Notes: generated by a model from the sequence alone, not told the origin. Positions 19,940 through 29,120 are shown, counted from the stretch's first letter. The stretch is DNA of 45,396 nt from Candidatus Zymogenaceae bacterium (GCA_016933535.1 JAFGAS010000021.1:1-45396); one strand, 5' to 3'. Translations and numbers: made by a program.

Positions 19940-20239
19940 ATGGGTCATACATGTCGCCGATGCAGCCAGGAAATACCGGAGGGCGGGCTCTATTATCACG
20001 TGAAGCTGTCGGCAGTATCGGGTTATGACGGTTTTATCGACTTGGAGCACGAAGCAGCAGTTTCGGCAATCGCAGACGAGATATCCGGGAAATCATCCGA
20101 GGCTCTGGAAGAAGACGTCTATTTCGAGCGGGAAGTGATCCTTTGCAGCTCCTGCCGGAAGGCGGTTATCGAAACTTTCTGCGAACAACTGAGAATAGAT
20201 GGAGGCCCCGATAAAGCACCCGGAGACCTCCTGCATTGA
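19940..20239 (+). CDS. Small zinc-ribbon-like protein of unknown function
   Basis: 99 residues starting 3 nt after the ABC ATPase stop, with GGGAGGGATG as the ribosome-binding region. Two Cys pairs, CRRC (5-8) and CSSC (69-72), are separated by about 60 acidic residues and probably bind one metal. I do not recognise the family. Tight spacing suggests co-expression with the ATPase and pump. Confidence 0.75.
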   Translation: MGHTCRRCSQEIPEGGLYYHVKLSAVSGYDGFIDLEHEAAVSAIADEISGKSSEALEEDVYFEREVILCSSCRKAVIETFCEQLRIDGGPDKAPGDLLH

Positions 20240-20268
20240 AAATACAATATTATTAGCGTCGTTATCGG

Positions 20269-20297
20269 TTGACAGAACCGCCTTTTTTTGTAATAAT
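20269..20297 (+). promoter_or_regulatory. Sigma70-type promoter
   Basis: TTGACA at 20269-20274, a 17-nt spacer, and AATAAT at 20292-20297 (TAATAAT overall). It is about 145 nt upstream of the ATG at 20446, so the transcript has a long leader. It starts a new unit after the efflux genes. Confidence 0.7.
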
Positions 20298-20312
20298 GGC
20301 ATATCTTGCTGA

Positions 20313-20433
20313 GAAACCCTTACTTATCTCGTGGGTTTCGCCCGATCGGAGATGATAATCAGAAAGACCCGAATGTGCCCGGGGGATAATGCGCCATGCA
20401 ATACCGATACGTAGGCCTTTAAGTAAGGTATTG
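20313..20433 (+). promoter_or_regulatory. Structured 5' leader with mutually exclusive pairings
   Basis: Three perfect pairings are possible in the leader. GAAACCC (20313-20319) pairs with GGGTTTC (20333-20339). CAATACC (20399-20405) pairs with GGTATTG (20427-20433). A long-range CCTTACTT (20318-20325) pairs with AAGTAAGG (20421-20428) and competes with both hairpins. The last arm abuts the GAGGA ribosome-binding site, so folding could affect initiation. I do not recognise a known riboswitch class or 6S RNA. Confidence 0.4.
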
Positions 20434-20445
20434 AGGAAACGGCAG

Positions 20446-20709
20446 ATGGCCTTGATTAGCGATCCTGAAGCCGCAAAACGGCTCGCACGAACGATAATAT
20501 CCGATATAACCATCTATAACAAAGAGAAGGTCAAGGAGGGTCTCAGAAATGATAACCTCTTTGACGTGCTGAATATTGATCTGGAAAAGGGGCGAAAGGT
20601 CTACGAGAGCAAGGTGTCCCCGGAGATCGTTCAAACGACCAACTATTACGATCTTGCTATAGTCGATATTATGGTCCAACAGGCCACCGATATGAACAGC
20701 AAGATCTGA
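20446..20709 (+). CDS. Small conserved-type protein of unknown function
   Basis: 87 residues from ATG 20446, with GAGGAA upstream. The sequence (for example EAAKRLARTIISDITIYNKE and GRKVYESKVSPEIVQTTNYY) looks like a helical soluble protein. I recall similar hypothetical proteins in deltaproteobacteria but cannot name a function. It has no signal peptide, Cys or membrane segment. It is 7 nt upstream of the pseudouridine synthase and is led by its own promoter. Confidence 0.8.
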   Translation: MALISDPEAAKRLARTIISDITIYNKEKVKEGLRNDNLFDVLNIDLEKGRKVYESKVSPEIVQTTNYYDLAIVDIMVQQATDMNSKI

Positions 20710-20716
20710 AGCCGCC

Positions 20717-21715
20717 GTGGCCACGACGATCGAAATCAACCGGAACAGCCGGCATATAATCTTCTCCGTAGATCCCCGCGATCGCGGCAACCGCCTTGAT
20801 CGGTATCTCTCCCGAATCTCTCCTGAATACTCCCGCTCCTTTTTTCAAAAACTTATCAAGGACGGATGTGTCCTCGTGGATGATGCCGCGGCCTCCGGCT
20901 CGGACCTGCTGGCCGCCGGCAGCCGTATTGACGTGTTCATTCCCGAACGACCGGCGCAGACGATCGGACCTGAGGATATTGCGGTCCCAATCGTCTATGA
21001 GGACGATTATATCGCCATCGTCGACAAGCCGGCGGGGATTTCGGTTCATCCCGGTGCCGGGAGGACCTCCGGCACGCTCGTCTCCGCACTCCTCTTTCGG
21101 GGGATGAGCCTTTCGGAGAAATCGGGATCGGACCGTCCGGGGATTGTCCACCGCCTGGATAAAGATACCTCGGGACTTATCGTGGTTGCCAAGGACGACC
21201 GAGCCTATGACGGACTCAAATCCCAGTTTATGGCCCATACCGTTGCCAGGATCTACCGGGGTGTCTGTTGGGGGAGGATCGGGCCCGAACGGGAGACGAT
21301 CGAGACGCTTATCGCCCGCCACGGCCGCAACCGCACGCGGATGACGACGAGGACCGCCGCGGGCAGACAGGCGATTACCGAGTGTTTCGTCGTGGATCGG
21401 TTTGAGCAGATGACCTACGCGCAATTTCGGCTCAAAACCGGCAGGACTCACCAGATCCGCGTCCACATGGCCTCCCGGGGCCACCCCATTGTCGGGGACG
21501 CGACGTATGGCTCTACGCGCGCAGCGCGCGGGCTGACCCAAAAACGGCTCATAGACGCGGTGTCGGCCCTGCACAGGCAGGCGCTTCACGCGGCATCCCT
21601 CGGCTTCATTCATCCGGTTACGGGTAAATCGATGAGCTTTGAGTCCGACCTCCCTGCCGATATAGCGGGTCTTTTGGAGGCACTGCGTGAAGGAACCTCG
21701 AACCATGAAGCATGA
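20717..21715 (+). CDS. RluA/RluD-family rRNA pseudouridine synthase
   Basis: 332 residues from GTG 20717. An N-terminal S4-like RNA-binding segment (about 25-80: NRLDRYLSRISPEYSRSFFQ) precedes the catalytic domain. The HRLDKDTSG motif is at 145-153 with catalytic Asp148, and the KTGRTHQIRVHMASRGHP block is present. The architecture matches RluD, which modifies 23S helix 69, but the exact target is inference. It ends inside the start region of the next gene. Confidence 0.93.
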   Translation: MATTIEINRNSRHIIFSVDPRDRGNRLDRYLSRISPEYSRSFFQKLIKDGCVLVDDAAASGSDLLAAGSRIDVFIPERPAQTIGPEDIAVPIVYEDDYIAIVDKPAGISVHPGAGRTSGTLVSALLFRGMSLSEKSGSDRPGIVHRLDKDTSGLIVVAKDDRAYDGLKSQFMAHTVARIYRGVCWGRIGPERETIETLIARHGRNRTRMTTRTAAGRQAITECFVVDRFEQMTYAQFRLKTGRTHQIRVHMASRGHPIVGDATYGSTRAARGLTQKRLIDAVSALHRQALHAASLGFIHPVTGKSMSFESDLPADIAGLLEALREGTSNHEA

Positions 21716-22484
21716 CCCGCTAATCGGCCTTGCCGTCGTTTCGCCGGGATCCAGAGATAATATCCGTCGCCTCTTTACCACCATAAAGGGGCCCATCGAT
21801 GGGGCGGCCCTTGACTTCGACCACCGAAAAGGCGATAATCCGACCGTCCGGGAAAGCTATGAGGCTGCGGCCGACTGGTTTGGGGTAGGTGCGTCATCGA
21901 TATTCGTCATGCGGCAGGTCCACGGTGCCGATATCGCGGTGATTCGGGAGCCTGTCGACCCTTCACAGACGCGGGCTGTGGTCGCGGCCGACGGAGCGGT
22001 GACGGATCGTGTGGGCCAGGTGCTCACTGTGCTCACGGCCGACTGCCTCCCGATCCTGATGGCCGATCCGAAGAGAGGCGTGATTGCCGCCGTCCATGCC
22101 GGTTGGCGCAGCAGCGTGGCGGGTATCGCCGAAAAGACTGTGAGCCTAATGAACACGGTCTTCGGCTGTGAGCCCGCCGATATCTTCGCCGCCCTGGGGC
22201 CGGCCATCGGCAGGTGCTGTTTCGAGGTGGGACCGGAGGTCGTCGCGGCCGTGCGGGAGTCCTTCGATTTCGCCGACGATTACCTCCAGATAAAGGCCGG
22301 CGGCAAGGGGATGCTCGACCTGGCTGGGCTCAATCGGAGCGTACTGACGGAGGCTGGGCTGGCCGCCGGCGCGATTTGGTCGGCGGACCTGTGCACCTAT
22401 TGTCGCGATGACCTCTTTTTCTCATACCGGCGGCAGGGGGAGGGTACGGGCAGGATGCTGGCCGGTATCATGATCGAGGAGTAG
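21705..22484 (+). CDS. pgeF: YfiH/PgeF family multicopper-like protein (purine nucleoside phosphorylase/peptidoglycan editing factor)
   Basis: 259 residues from ATG 21705, chosen over the in-frame GTG at 21687 because AAGGA lies about 10 nt before it. Key metal-site marks of the family are visible: VHGAD, DCLPILM and HAGWR. Homologues act on purine nucleosides (LACC1/YfiH) and remove a wrong amino acid from muropeptide precursors (PgeF). It follows an RluD-type gene, an arrangement also found in E. coli (rluD-yfiH), which strengthens both calls. Confidence 0.88.
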   Translation: MKHDPLIGLAVVSPGSRDNIRRLFTTIKGPIDGAALDFDHRKGDNPTVRESYEAAADWFGVGASSIFVMRQVHGADIAVIREPVDPSQTRAVVAADGAVTDRVGQVLTVLTADCLPILMADPKRGVIAAVHAGWRSSVAGIAEKTVSLMNTVFGCEPADIFAALGPAIGRCCFEVGPEVVAAVRESFDFADDYLQIKAGGKGMLDLAGLNRSVLTEAGLAAGAIWSADLCTYCRDDLFFSYRRQGEGTGRMLAGIMIEE

Positions 22485-22487
22485 ATA

Positions 22488-23123
22488 ATGTTGATCGTTG
22501 GATTGACCGGAGGCATCGGCAGCGGCAAGAGCAGCGCGGCGCGCGAGTTCATAAAACTCGGCGTGAGGCTCGTGGACTCCGACGTATTGGCCCGCACCGT
22601 CGTGGAGCCGGGCCGGTCTGCCCTTTCAAAGATCAAGGAGCGCTTCGGGGACGGCGTTATCAACGGCGATGGGACGCTTTTGCGCGAAAGGCTGGCCGAT
22701 ATCGTCTTTCACGACGGCGCGGCACTTGCCGATCTCAACGCCATCGTTCACCCCGCGGTCTATGCCGAGATGGCCCGGGAGATGGATGAATATCGCAAAG
22801 ACCCGGGCGATACGATCCTGATGCTGGATATCCCGCTCCTGTATGAATCGGGCGGCGATACGATCGTCGATCGTGTCGTGGTGGTATGGGTGGACCGAGA
22901 GACCCAGATCGCCCGCCTCATGGCCCGGGACGGTTTTTCGCGGGAGGCGGCGACCAACCGGATCGAGAAACAGATGGATCTCGACGAAAAGAAGCATAGG
23001 GCCGATTTCGTCGTCGACAATACGGGAAGCTTTGAGGACCTTGGACGGAGGGTGGGGCAGGTTTATGAAAAATTGTGTGCGGTCAATCGGACGGGAGAAC
23101 AGGGCGCCGTACAGAAGCGGTAG
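22488..23123 (+). CDS. coaE: Dephospho-CoA kinase
   Basis: 211 residues. It phosphorylates dephospho-CoA in the last step of CoA synthesis. The P-loop GGIGSGKS is at 8-15. DSDVLARTVVEPG and the lid region with RLMARDGFSREAATNRI are characteristic. It starts 3 nt after the pgeF-like gene, so the four genes from 20446 are likely one transcript. Confidence 0.94.
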   Translation: MLIVGLTGGIGSGKSSAAREFIKLGVRLVDSDVLARTVVEPGRSALSKIKERFGDGVINGDGTLLRERLADIVFHDGAALADLNAIVHPAVYAEMAREMDEYRKDPGDTILMLDIPLLYESGGDTIVDRVVVVWVDRETQIARLMARDGFSREAATNRIEKQMDLDEKKHRADFVVDNTGSFEDLGRRVGQVYEKLCAVNRTGEQGAVQKR

Positions 23124-23566
23124 GCATATGAGGCAGGGGCATAAGCCTGTTTAATGACGGCCGCGCTATTCGAGATGAGAGGGAGCGTTTTTTATAACAA
23201 GCCCCCCTTTTACAGTATCAATTCTACAATTACAATTCCGACGGAAACGTCTTCCCTCCTGAATATGTCCTCCCGTGTTTTGCGCAGGATCTGACGATAT
23301 GACGCTCTGACCGCTCTCCTCTGGCCCCCTTAGCGCATTTTAACTTGACGCGTATCCCCGCAGGGTGGTATCAATAAAATATAGGGGTATTTACATGGAT
23401 AGTACTTTATGAATCGACGAAAACAGGACCCGTTATTCGTTGGTATTTATCGTACGGTAACACAGTAAGCCAAACGGGCAACAGTGCGCATCGGGAAGAA
23501 AAGACAGGATCCGGTGCCAACCTCCGCAGTCATATTCTATGCAATTCATCTAAAAAGGGCGCCGTT
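23124..23566. other. Intergenic stretch without a recognisable gene
   Basis: About 440 nt between coaE and the MoxR gene. No convincing reading frame is present on either strand. A weak promoter candidate is TTGACG (23345-23350), an 18-nt spacer and TATCAA (23369-23374), pointing toward the MoxR gene about 190 nt on. A T-run at 23191-23196 may belong to coaE termination but lacks a good stem. Confidence 0.5.
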
Positions 23567-24490
23567 ATGTTCAGCTCAATCGCAGACGTCATAGAGACGT
23601 TCAAGAGAAATTACTACATCATCAACCCCGACGTGGCCACCGTGGTCTATCTCTCGGTAATGATGAATAGACCCATTCTTGTCGAGGGGCCGGCCGGCGT
23701 GGGCAAGACCGAGCTCGGCAAGGTCATCGCGGCCTCCCAGGGCCTGGAGCTTATCAGGCTCCAGTGCTACGAGGGGCTCGACGAGGCCAAGGCGCTCTAC
23801 GAATGGGAGTATGCCAAACAGCTCCTCTATACCCAGATACTCAAGGACAAGATCGGCGAGGTGTTGACGGGCACCAAGACCCTTGCCGAGGCCGTGGAGC
23901 GGCTCGGACACGAGGAGGACGCCTTCTTCTCGACGAAGTTCATCCTCCCCCGCCCCCTGCTCAAATCCATCACGTCTGAAGAACAGGTCGTGCTGCTCAT
24001 CGATGAGGTGGATAAGTCGGACCCGGAGTTCGAGGCGTTCCTGTTGGAGATCCTGTCGGACTTTCAGATCAGCGTGCCCGAGATCGGAACGATTCAGGCC
24101 AAGCACATCCCGCAGGTCATCCTCACCAGCAACAACACCCGCGATATGTCCGACGCCCTCAAACGCCGGTGCCTCCACCTTTTCATGGATTTTCCCACCA
24201 AGGAGCGGGAAGAGGAGATCATACGCCTCAAGGTGCCGGGCGTCGACGAGCGTCTCGCCAGGCAGGTGGTCTTTACCGTCCAGACCCTGCGAGACCTCGA
24301 TCTCAAGAAGGTACCTTCCATCTCCGAGACGCTGGACTGGGCCAGGGCGCTGGTGATCCTCAATATCAAGAACCTCGACCCCGACACCGTGACAACCACC
24401 CTCAACTTCATCCTCAAGTACCAGTCGGATATCGAGGCGGCGCGAAAGAACATGACCAAGATCGCCGAGGGTATCGCGGTGCTCAATTAA
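23567..24490 (+). CDS. MoxR-family AAA+ ATPase
   Basis: 307 residues. Walker A GPAGVGKT is at 41-48, Walker B VVLLIDEVDK has Asp146-Glu147, and the sensor-like LTSNNTRDMSDALKRRC segment follows. MoxR ATPases act as chaperones that mature or insert metal cofactors into partner proteins. They are usually paired with a von Willebrand factor A protein, and one lies 82 nt downstream. The target enzyme cannot be identified from this window. Confidence 0.92.
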   Translation: MFSSIADVIETFKRNYYIINPDVATVVYLSVMMNRPILVEGPAGVGKTELGKVIAASQGLELIRLQCYEGLDEAKALYEWEYAKQLLYTQILKDKIGEVLTGTKTLAEAVERLGHEEDAFFSTKFILPRPLLKSITSEEQVVLLIDEVDKSDPEFEAFLLEILSDFQISVPEIGTIQAKHIPQVILTSNNTRDMSDALKRRCLHLFMDFPTKEREEEIIRLKVPGVDERLARQVVFTVQTLRDLDLKKVPSISETLDWARALVILNIKNLDPDTVTTTLNFILKYQSDIEAARKNMTKIAEGIAVLN

Positions 24491-24572
24491 AGGGCTAATC
24501 GGGGCGGGGCGTCGGTCGGAAACGGCCCTGAACCCCGGTTGTGTCTGTATCTCACTAAGGAAGACTTTTCCT

Positions 24573-25943
24573 GTGAAAGACGTCATCCTCGATTTTATCG
24601 ACGGCCTCAAGTTTCGCGGTGTACGGGTCTCCGTTTCGGAGACCATGGACGCCCTGAAAGGCGTGACCGAGATCGGTGTGGCCGACAAGGCCGCCTTTAA
24701 ATCCGTCCTGAAGGCGACCCTCATCAAGGATAAGAAGGATATCAGCAATTTTGAAGAGCTGTTTGAGCTCTTCTTCAACCCTTCGTCGATCGTCCTTGCC
24801 GAAAAGAGCGAGCTCGAAAAAAAGGTCGCCGCCCTCCTGGATGAGGCAAAAGACCTCTTCTCCGAAGAATTCATGGGGCTGATGCAGGGCGACCCCAAGA
24901 TGATGATGGGCCTGGTGGCGGGTATCGCCCAGGCGACCAACCTCAAGGACATCCGCTTTCCCATGCAATCGGGCTATTTCTTTACCAAGATGTCCGGGAT
25001 GCTGTCGGGTATGGGGCTGGACCGGGAGCTCTCGGACTTCGTCGATTTTCTGCGGGAACGCGGATACCTCGAAAACGGCATGGGCGAGCATAACGTCCGG
25101 GGCATCTTTGACGCGCGGCTCACCAACATAAAGGACCTCATCCGTTCCGAGATCAAGAAAGAACAGGAAAAGCACCGCAACCCGAAAAAGGACCAGGTCG
25201 TTCCGGACACGGAGGGCGAGCGGAACTTTTCGGAGCTGTCCGAGCAGGAAATCGAGGACATGCGCGATACCGTCAAGGCGCTGGTCAGGAAGATCAAGGA
25301 CACGCTGGCCATCCGGGAGCGGCGCGTCAAGCGGGGGAGGTTTGACATCAAGCGGACGATCAGGCGCTCGCTTCAGTACGGCGGCGTCCCCATTCGCGTG
25401 ATCTTCAGGAAGAAGAAGAAGACGAAGGGACAGCTCGTGACGATCTGCGACGTATCCCGCTCGGTCTGGAACGCCTCCCGATTCATGCTGAACCTCCTCT
25501 ACTCGCTGCAGGACCAGTTCGACCGGGTGCGTTCGTTCGTCTTTGTTTCCGACCTCGGTGAGGTCACCAAGATCTTCGGCCGCTATGAAAACAACGAGGC
25601 GCTCAAGCGTCTTGTCTCCGAGGCGGGCATCAATTTTTATTCCTACACCGACTACGGCGAGGTGCTGCTGCGATTCTACCACGACTATCTGGACGCCGTG
25701 AACCGCCGGACGACCGTCATCATTATCGGAGACGCCCGCAACAACTATATGGCCCATAACGCCTGGGTGCTCGAAAAGGTCAAGAAGCGCGCCCGCAAGA
25801 TATACTGGCTCAACCCCGAACCGGAGCGATGGTGGGGGAGCGGCGATTCGGATATGGACGAATTCATCCCGTATATCTCCGAGGCCAGGGAATGCCGCAA
25901 TCTCAAGCAGCTTGCCAGGTTTATCGAGGATCTGGTTGTCTGA
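24573..25943 (+). CDS. VWA-domain protein, CoxE-like partner of MoxR
   Basis: 456 residues from GTG 24573. The N-terminal half is charged and helical. The C-terminal half is a von Willebrand A domain whose metal-ion-dependent adhesion site DVSRS (Asp293, Ser295, Ser297) is intact within TICDVSRSVWNASRF. ARKIYWLNPEPERWWGSGDS near the end is typical of CoxE-like proteins. In carbon monoxide dehydrogenase clusters CoxD (MoxR-type) and CoxE mature the metal site; no such enzyme is adjacent here, so the client is unknown. Confidence 0.9.
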   Translation: MKDVILDFIDGLKFRGVRVSVSETMDALKGVTEIGVADKAAFKSVLKATLIKDKKDISNFEELFELFFNPSSIVLAEKSELEKKVAALLDEAKDLFSEEFMGLMQGDPKMMMGLVAGIAQATNLKDIRFPMQSGYFFTKMSGMLSGMGLDRELSDFVDFLRERGYLENGMGEHNVRGIFDARLTNIKDLIRSEIKKEQEKHRNPKKDQVVPDTEGERNFSELSEQEIEDMRDTVKALVRKIKDTLAIRERRVKRGRFDIKRTIRRSLQYGGVPIRVIFRKKKKTKGQLVTICDVSRSVWNASRFMLNLLYSLQDQFDRVRSFVFVSDLGEVTKIFGRYENNEALKRLVSEAGINFYSYTDYGEVLLRFYHDYLDAVNRRTTVIIIGDARNNYMAHNAWVLEKVKKRARKIYWLNPEPERWWGSGDSDMDEFIPYISEARECRNLKQLARFIEDLVV

Positions 25944-25986
25944 CCCTCATCCCTACCGATATGAATCATTGGGGGAGGAATCGATC

Positions 25987-27099
25987 ATGCGTCGAGAAAA
26001 GGGCCGTGATCAAGTCCACCGATATTGGAGTGGAAAACCGGCGACTATGCTGCTTTGCCTCGCTTCCGCTATTTTTACACTGTCATTCATTTATTTTGTT
26101 ACCTCCTTTATCTATGGCACGTGGGTATTGAAGAAAAGCGCGCCTCCCGATCTTCTGGGAAACAGACCTGAGACGATCGCGCTCCTCGAAAAGAACAAGG
26201 ACGACATCCGCCCCTTCACGTTTTGGGTGGCGGGAGACCCCCATAAGGATGATTTCCTTCGGATGCTCTACCCCGAACAGGTTAAGCCGCAGCACCCGGC
26301 TTTCGGGATCGTCCTGGGGGACGTGGTCGTCCATCCCCTCAGAGAGCAGCATCAGTATTTTTGGCACGAAGCGAGCCGATGGGGGATTGACTCCCCCGTG
26401 TTGATGGTCGTCGGAAACCACGACGTGGCCGAAGCCGACCCAACCGGTGTCCCCGGTTGGGCCCCCAATCCCTTCTATCTGAACCAGTTTGAGGATGCCT
26501 ACGGCCCCGGCGATTTTTCGTTTAAGTACGCGGGGTGTCTATTCATCATCATCAACGACGTCATGGAGGGGGGGGACGTAAACCTTAAGTTCCTGAAGGA
26601 AGTCCTTGAAGAAGACGCCCCCGACGCCCGCATGATCTTTGTCTTCTGCCACATACCCCCGCGAACCGAACACGCCGTAACAAAATATAACAGCGCCTTC
26701 ATTCCCGGATTTGCGGATCTGGCCGAAAAGTACCGGATAGACTACGTCATCTCCGGGCATTTTCATACCTACGTGAGAAAGACCCTCTCCGGCACCACGT
26801 ATCTCATCTCGGGAGGGGGCACGGGCCTGGCCGGGCGGGAATCCATATTTCTCTCCCACGGGGTCTTCTTTGACGTAGACCCGGCGTCCCGGACGGTGAC
26901 AGAAAGGGTCATGGTGGTTTATGATGGCTTTTTCCGAAACACCCTGTATCATCTCGGCTACTCTGCCGTTGTCGATATTACAGTCTTTATGAAATCCCAT
27001 CGTTTCCTGGCGGTGAGTTGTTATACTGTAAACCTCATTCTCCTAATTCTTTTTCTTATTCCAACGGTCCGAAGGCTGAGGAGAAAAAAAGACGCGTAG
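25987..27099 (+). CDS. Membrane-anchored metallophosphoesterase
   Basis: 370 residues from ATG 25987, with a strong GGGGGAGG 8 nt upstream. Membrane segments are predicted near each end (about 21-45 and 345-362). Between them is a calcineurin-like phosphoesterase domain with GDPH (Asp84, His86), LGDVV (Asp112), GNHD (143-146), a CHIPP motif and GHFHT. All metal ligands appear present. The catalytic domain probably faces the periplasm, but topology is inference. The substrate is unknown. Confidence 0.88.
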   Translation: MRREKGRDQVHRYWSGKPATMLLCLASAIFTLSFIYFVTSFIYGTWVLKKSAPPDLLGNRPETIALLEKNKDDIRPFTFWVAGDPHKDDFLRMLYPEQVKPQHPAFGIVLGDVVVHPLREQHQYFWHEASRWGIDSPVLMVVGNHDVAEADPTGVPGWAPNPFYLNQFEDAYGPGDFSFKYAGCLFIIINDVMEGGDVNLKFLKEVLEEDAPDARMIFVFCHIPPRTEHAVTKYNSAFIPGFADLAEKYRIDYVISGHFHTYVRKTLSGTTYLISGGGTGLAGRESIFLSHGVFFDVDPASRTVTERVMVVYDGFFRNTLYHLGYSAVVDITVFMKSHRFLAVSCYTVNLILLILFLIPTVRRLRRKKDA

Positions 27100-27324
27100 G
27101 CCGCCGCCGAAGAAAAAAACGCCATACTATTCGATCGGAAGTACGCCAAAAACAGATCCCGCACTCTTCGCAGAAAAGCGGCCTCATCGAAGACTATCGG
27201 AGGGACCGAAAGCCATCCAGGCCGGCCGCACAGGCGGCACCGAAGGGTTAACGGGAAATGGGGCTAACGGACCTCGGACGACTGCCTTGCGCCTTTCTTT
27301 TTTACAGCTTACCGCGTATCTCCT

Positions 27325-27353
27325 TTGACAAATCGTACGTATTTCACTATAAT
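27325..27353 (+). promoter_or_regulatory. Consensus sigma70 promoter
   Basis: TTGACA (27325-27330), exactly 17 nt, TATAAT (27348-27353): a perfect consensus pair. It lies 54 nt before the ATG of the FAD oxidoreductase gene, which should therefore be strongly transcribed unless repressed. The rest of the 27100-27324 gap shows no gene. Confidence 0.85.
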
Positions 27354-27407
27354 TGCCCCGTGAGCTTTAAATAAACTCTTTCCTTTCTCTATAATCAGGA
27401 GGCACCT

Positions 27408-28997
27408 ATGGCCGGGAAAATCACGCTCGAAAAGGACAAAATAAGCTCAAACTATCAGGAGCATGACTTCTACGATCTGATAATCATCGGGGCCGGCATC
27501 AGCGGGCTTTCGACCGGGCTGATGTGGTTGAAAAATACCCAGGGTAAAAAGACACTGCTCGTGGAAAAGAACCGGTACCCGGGAGGGTACGTAACCGCCT
27601 ACGAGCGAGAAGGGTACGTGTTCGAGACGACCCAGCTTTTTCCCGACATCATTGCGATCCTCGAATACCTTGACCTGGACATCAAACTAAAGCCCTATAC
27701 GGGAGCCTTTATGCGGCGTATCGTCGTCGACGGCGACAAGCTCGAGCAATATAAGATCCCCACGGGGTCCGAGAATTTCTCCGAATACCTTTGTGGCCTT
27801 TTTCCCGGGGAGGCCGCCAACATTAGGCGGTTCGTAAACTACGCCGTCGACCTCTTCTCTCAGGTACGCCGTCTTAAGGCGATACGCACCCCGCTCGATA
27901 CCCTGATGACCCCTTTTCGGGCCCCCAAGGTGGTGGCGTGCCTCAACCTTACGTATTCGGGCCTTCTGGATAAGATGGGGATAAAAGACCCGCGCCTGAG
28001 AGAGGTCCTAGAGACCTTCGGGGCGTTTTCCGGCGTACCGTCCGATAGGGCGTCCTCGATCCTGGCCGTGGGGGCGATGCTGTCGTCCATGACCCAGTGT
28101 TTCCGCCCGTACGGCTATTATGACGAGTTTCCGGCCAAACTTGCGACCCTTTATCAGCGGCTCGGGGGGGAGCTGCTGCTGGGCAGTCCGGTTGAACGGA
28201 TCGTCGTGGAAAACGGGGCGGTCACGGGGATTCGAATTGCCGGCGGGCAGCGGACGATTCGGGCCAAACAGGTGGTCACCACCATCGATCCCAATGTTGC
28301 CATGCGGCAACTCGTGGGAGACGAGCACCTTCCGGCCACGTACATCAAGCGGCTTGAAGACACGATCATGTCTCCGTCGTCCTTTAACGTGAGCCTCGGC
28401 CTGGACAACGGAATCGATCTTTCAAAACTTGATATCGACTACCCCTATAACGTCGTTTCCACCGGACTGGGGACCTCGGAGAAGCTCTTCGACGCTTTCC
28501 TGGCCGGCGAAAACGCCTTTTCGGACACTTGTTTTCACGCTGCCCTTATCTGCCCGTCGCTGACTACCGGTGCAAAGAATACCGTTACCGTCCGCGGCGT
28601 TCCCTTCGGGATCAATGACTGGAGTGTCTGGCGCAAGGAAGATCCCGCCCGATATAAGGAAGAAAAGGAGCGCTGGGCGGATTTCTTTATCAAGATCGCC
28701 GAAAAGTATTTTATCCCCGGTCTGGCCAAACATATCGTTGTTCGGGATATATCGACACCGGCCACCTACGCTCGCTGGTCGGGATCGCCCACCGGAAGCA
28801 TCTATGATATGGCCTCATTAGTGACTCAGTTCGGGCCCAAACGCCTCCCGATGAAAACCCCTATCGCGGGGCTGCTCCAGCCCAAGTTTGCTCACAGCAT
28901 CTACGGTTCGATGAACAACGGCATCCAGGTCGTCGACCTGATGCTCGACCGGGCATTTAACGGGGGGAACTCGCTGTTTATGCCGAGGGGAAAATAG
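27408..28997 (+). CDS. FAD-dependent oxidoreductase, phytoene desaturase/retinol saturase superfamily
   Basis: 529 residues. The N-terminal dinucleotide-binding motif GAGISG (28-33) lies in LIIIGAGISGLSTGL and is followed by VEKNRYPGGYVTAYEREGY, the layout of CrtI-like and all-trans-retinol saturase-like flavoproteins (COG1233). The C-terminal half has GSMNNGIQVVDLMLDRAFNG. It has no signal peptide and is presumably cytoplasmic. AGGAGG precedes the ATG. The substrate is unknown; no carotenoid pathway genes are nearby. A related exported protein is encoded at 31148. Confidence 0.85.
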   Translation: MAGKITLEKDKISSNYQEHDFYDLIIIGAGISGLSTGLMWLKNTQGKKTLLVEKNRYPGGYVTAYEREGYVFETTQLFPDIIAILEYLDLDIKLKPYTGAFMRRIVVDGDKLEQYKIPTGSENFSEYLCGLFPGEAANIRRFVNYAVDLFSQVRRLKAIRTPLDTLMTPFRAPKVVACLNLTYSGLLDKMGIKDPRLREVLETFGAFSGVPSDRASSILAVGAMLSSMTQCFRPYGYYDEFPAKLATLYQRLGGELLLGSPVERIVVENGAVTGIRIAGGQRTIRAKQVVTTIDPNVAMRQLVGDEHLPATYIKRLEDTIMSPSSFNVSLGLDNGIDLSKLDIDYPYNVVSTGLGTSEKLFDAFLAGENAFSDTCFHAALICPSLTTGAKNTVTVRGVPFGINDWSVWRKEDPARYKEEKERWADFFIKIAEKYFIPGLAKHIVVRDISTPATYARWSGSPTGSIYDMASLVTQFGPKRLPMKTPIAGLLQPKFAHSIYGSMNNGIQVVDLMLDRAFNGGNSLFMPRGK

Positions 28998-29120
28998 CGG
29001 AAACGAAGGGGAATTCCCAAGCCCCACCCCCCAGGCGGTTAATAGAAATTATTTCTGATACCGTCTCCCGCGGGGAAGCCTGGTGCCGAGACGCAACGGA
29101 GCGTCGGCCGGAATAACGCA

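Noticed and set aside
20298..20445. 6S RNA or known riboswitch in the leader before 20446
   Set aside because: Stem arrangement does not match a central-bubble 6S fold, and I saw no known aptamer core; kept only as an unassigned structured leader.
23576..24964. Long minus-strand frame (462 codons) opposite the MoxR gene
   Set aside because: Shadow frame made by biased codon use of the + gene; low-complexity, no recognisable domain.
27018..27251. Small plus frame overlapping the end of the phosphoesterase
   Set aside because: Out of frame with it, Arg/Lys-biased, and without a ribosome-binding site.
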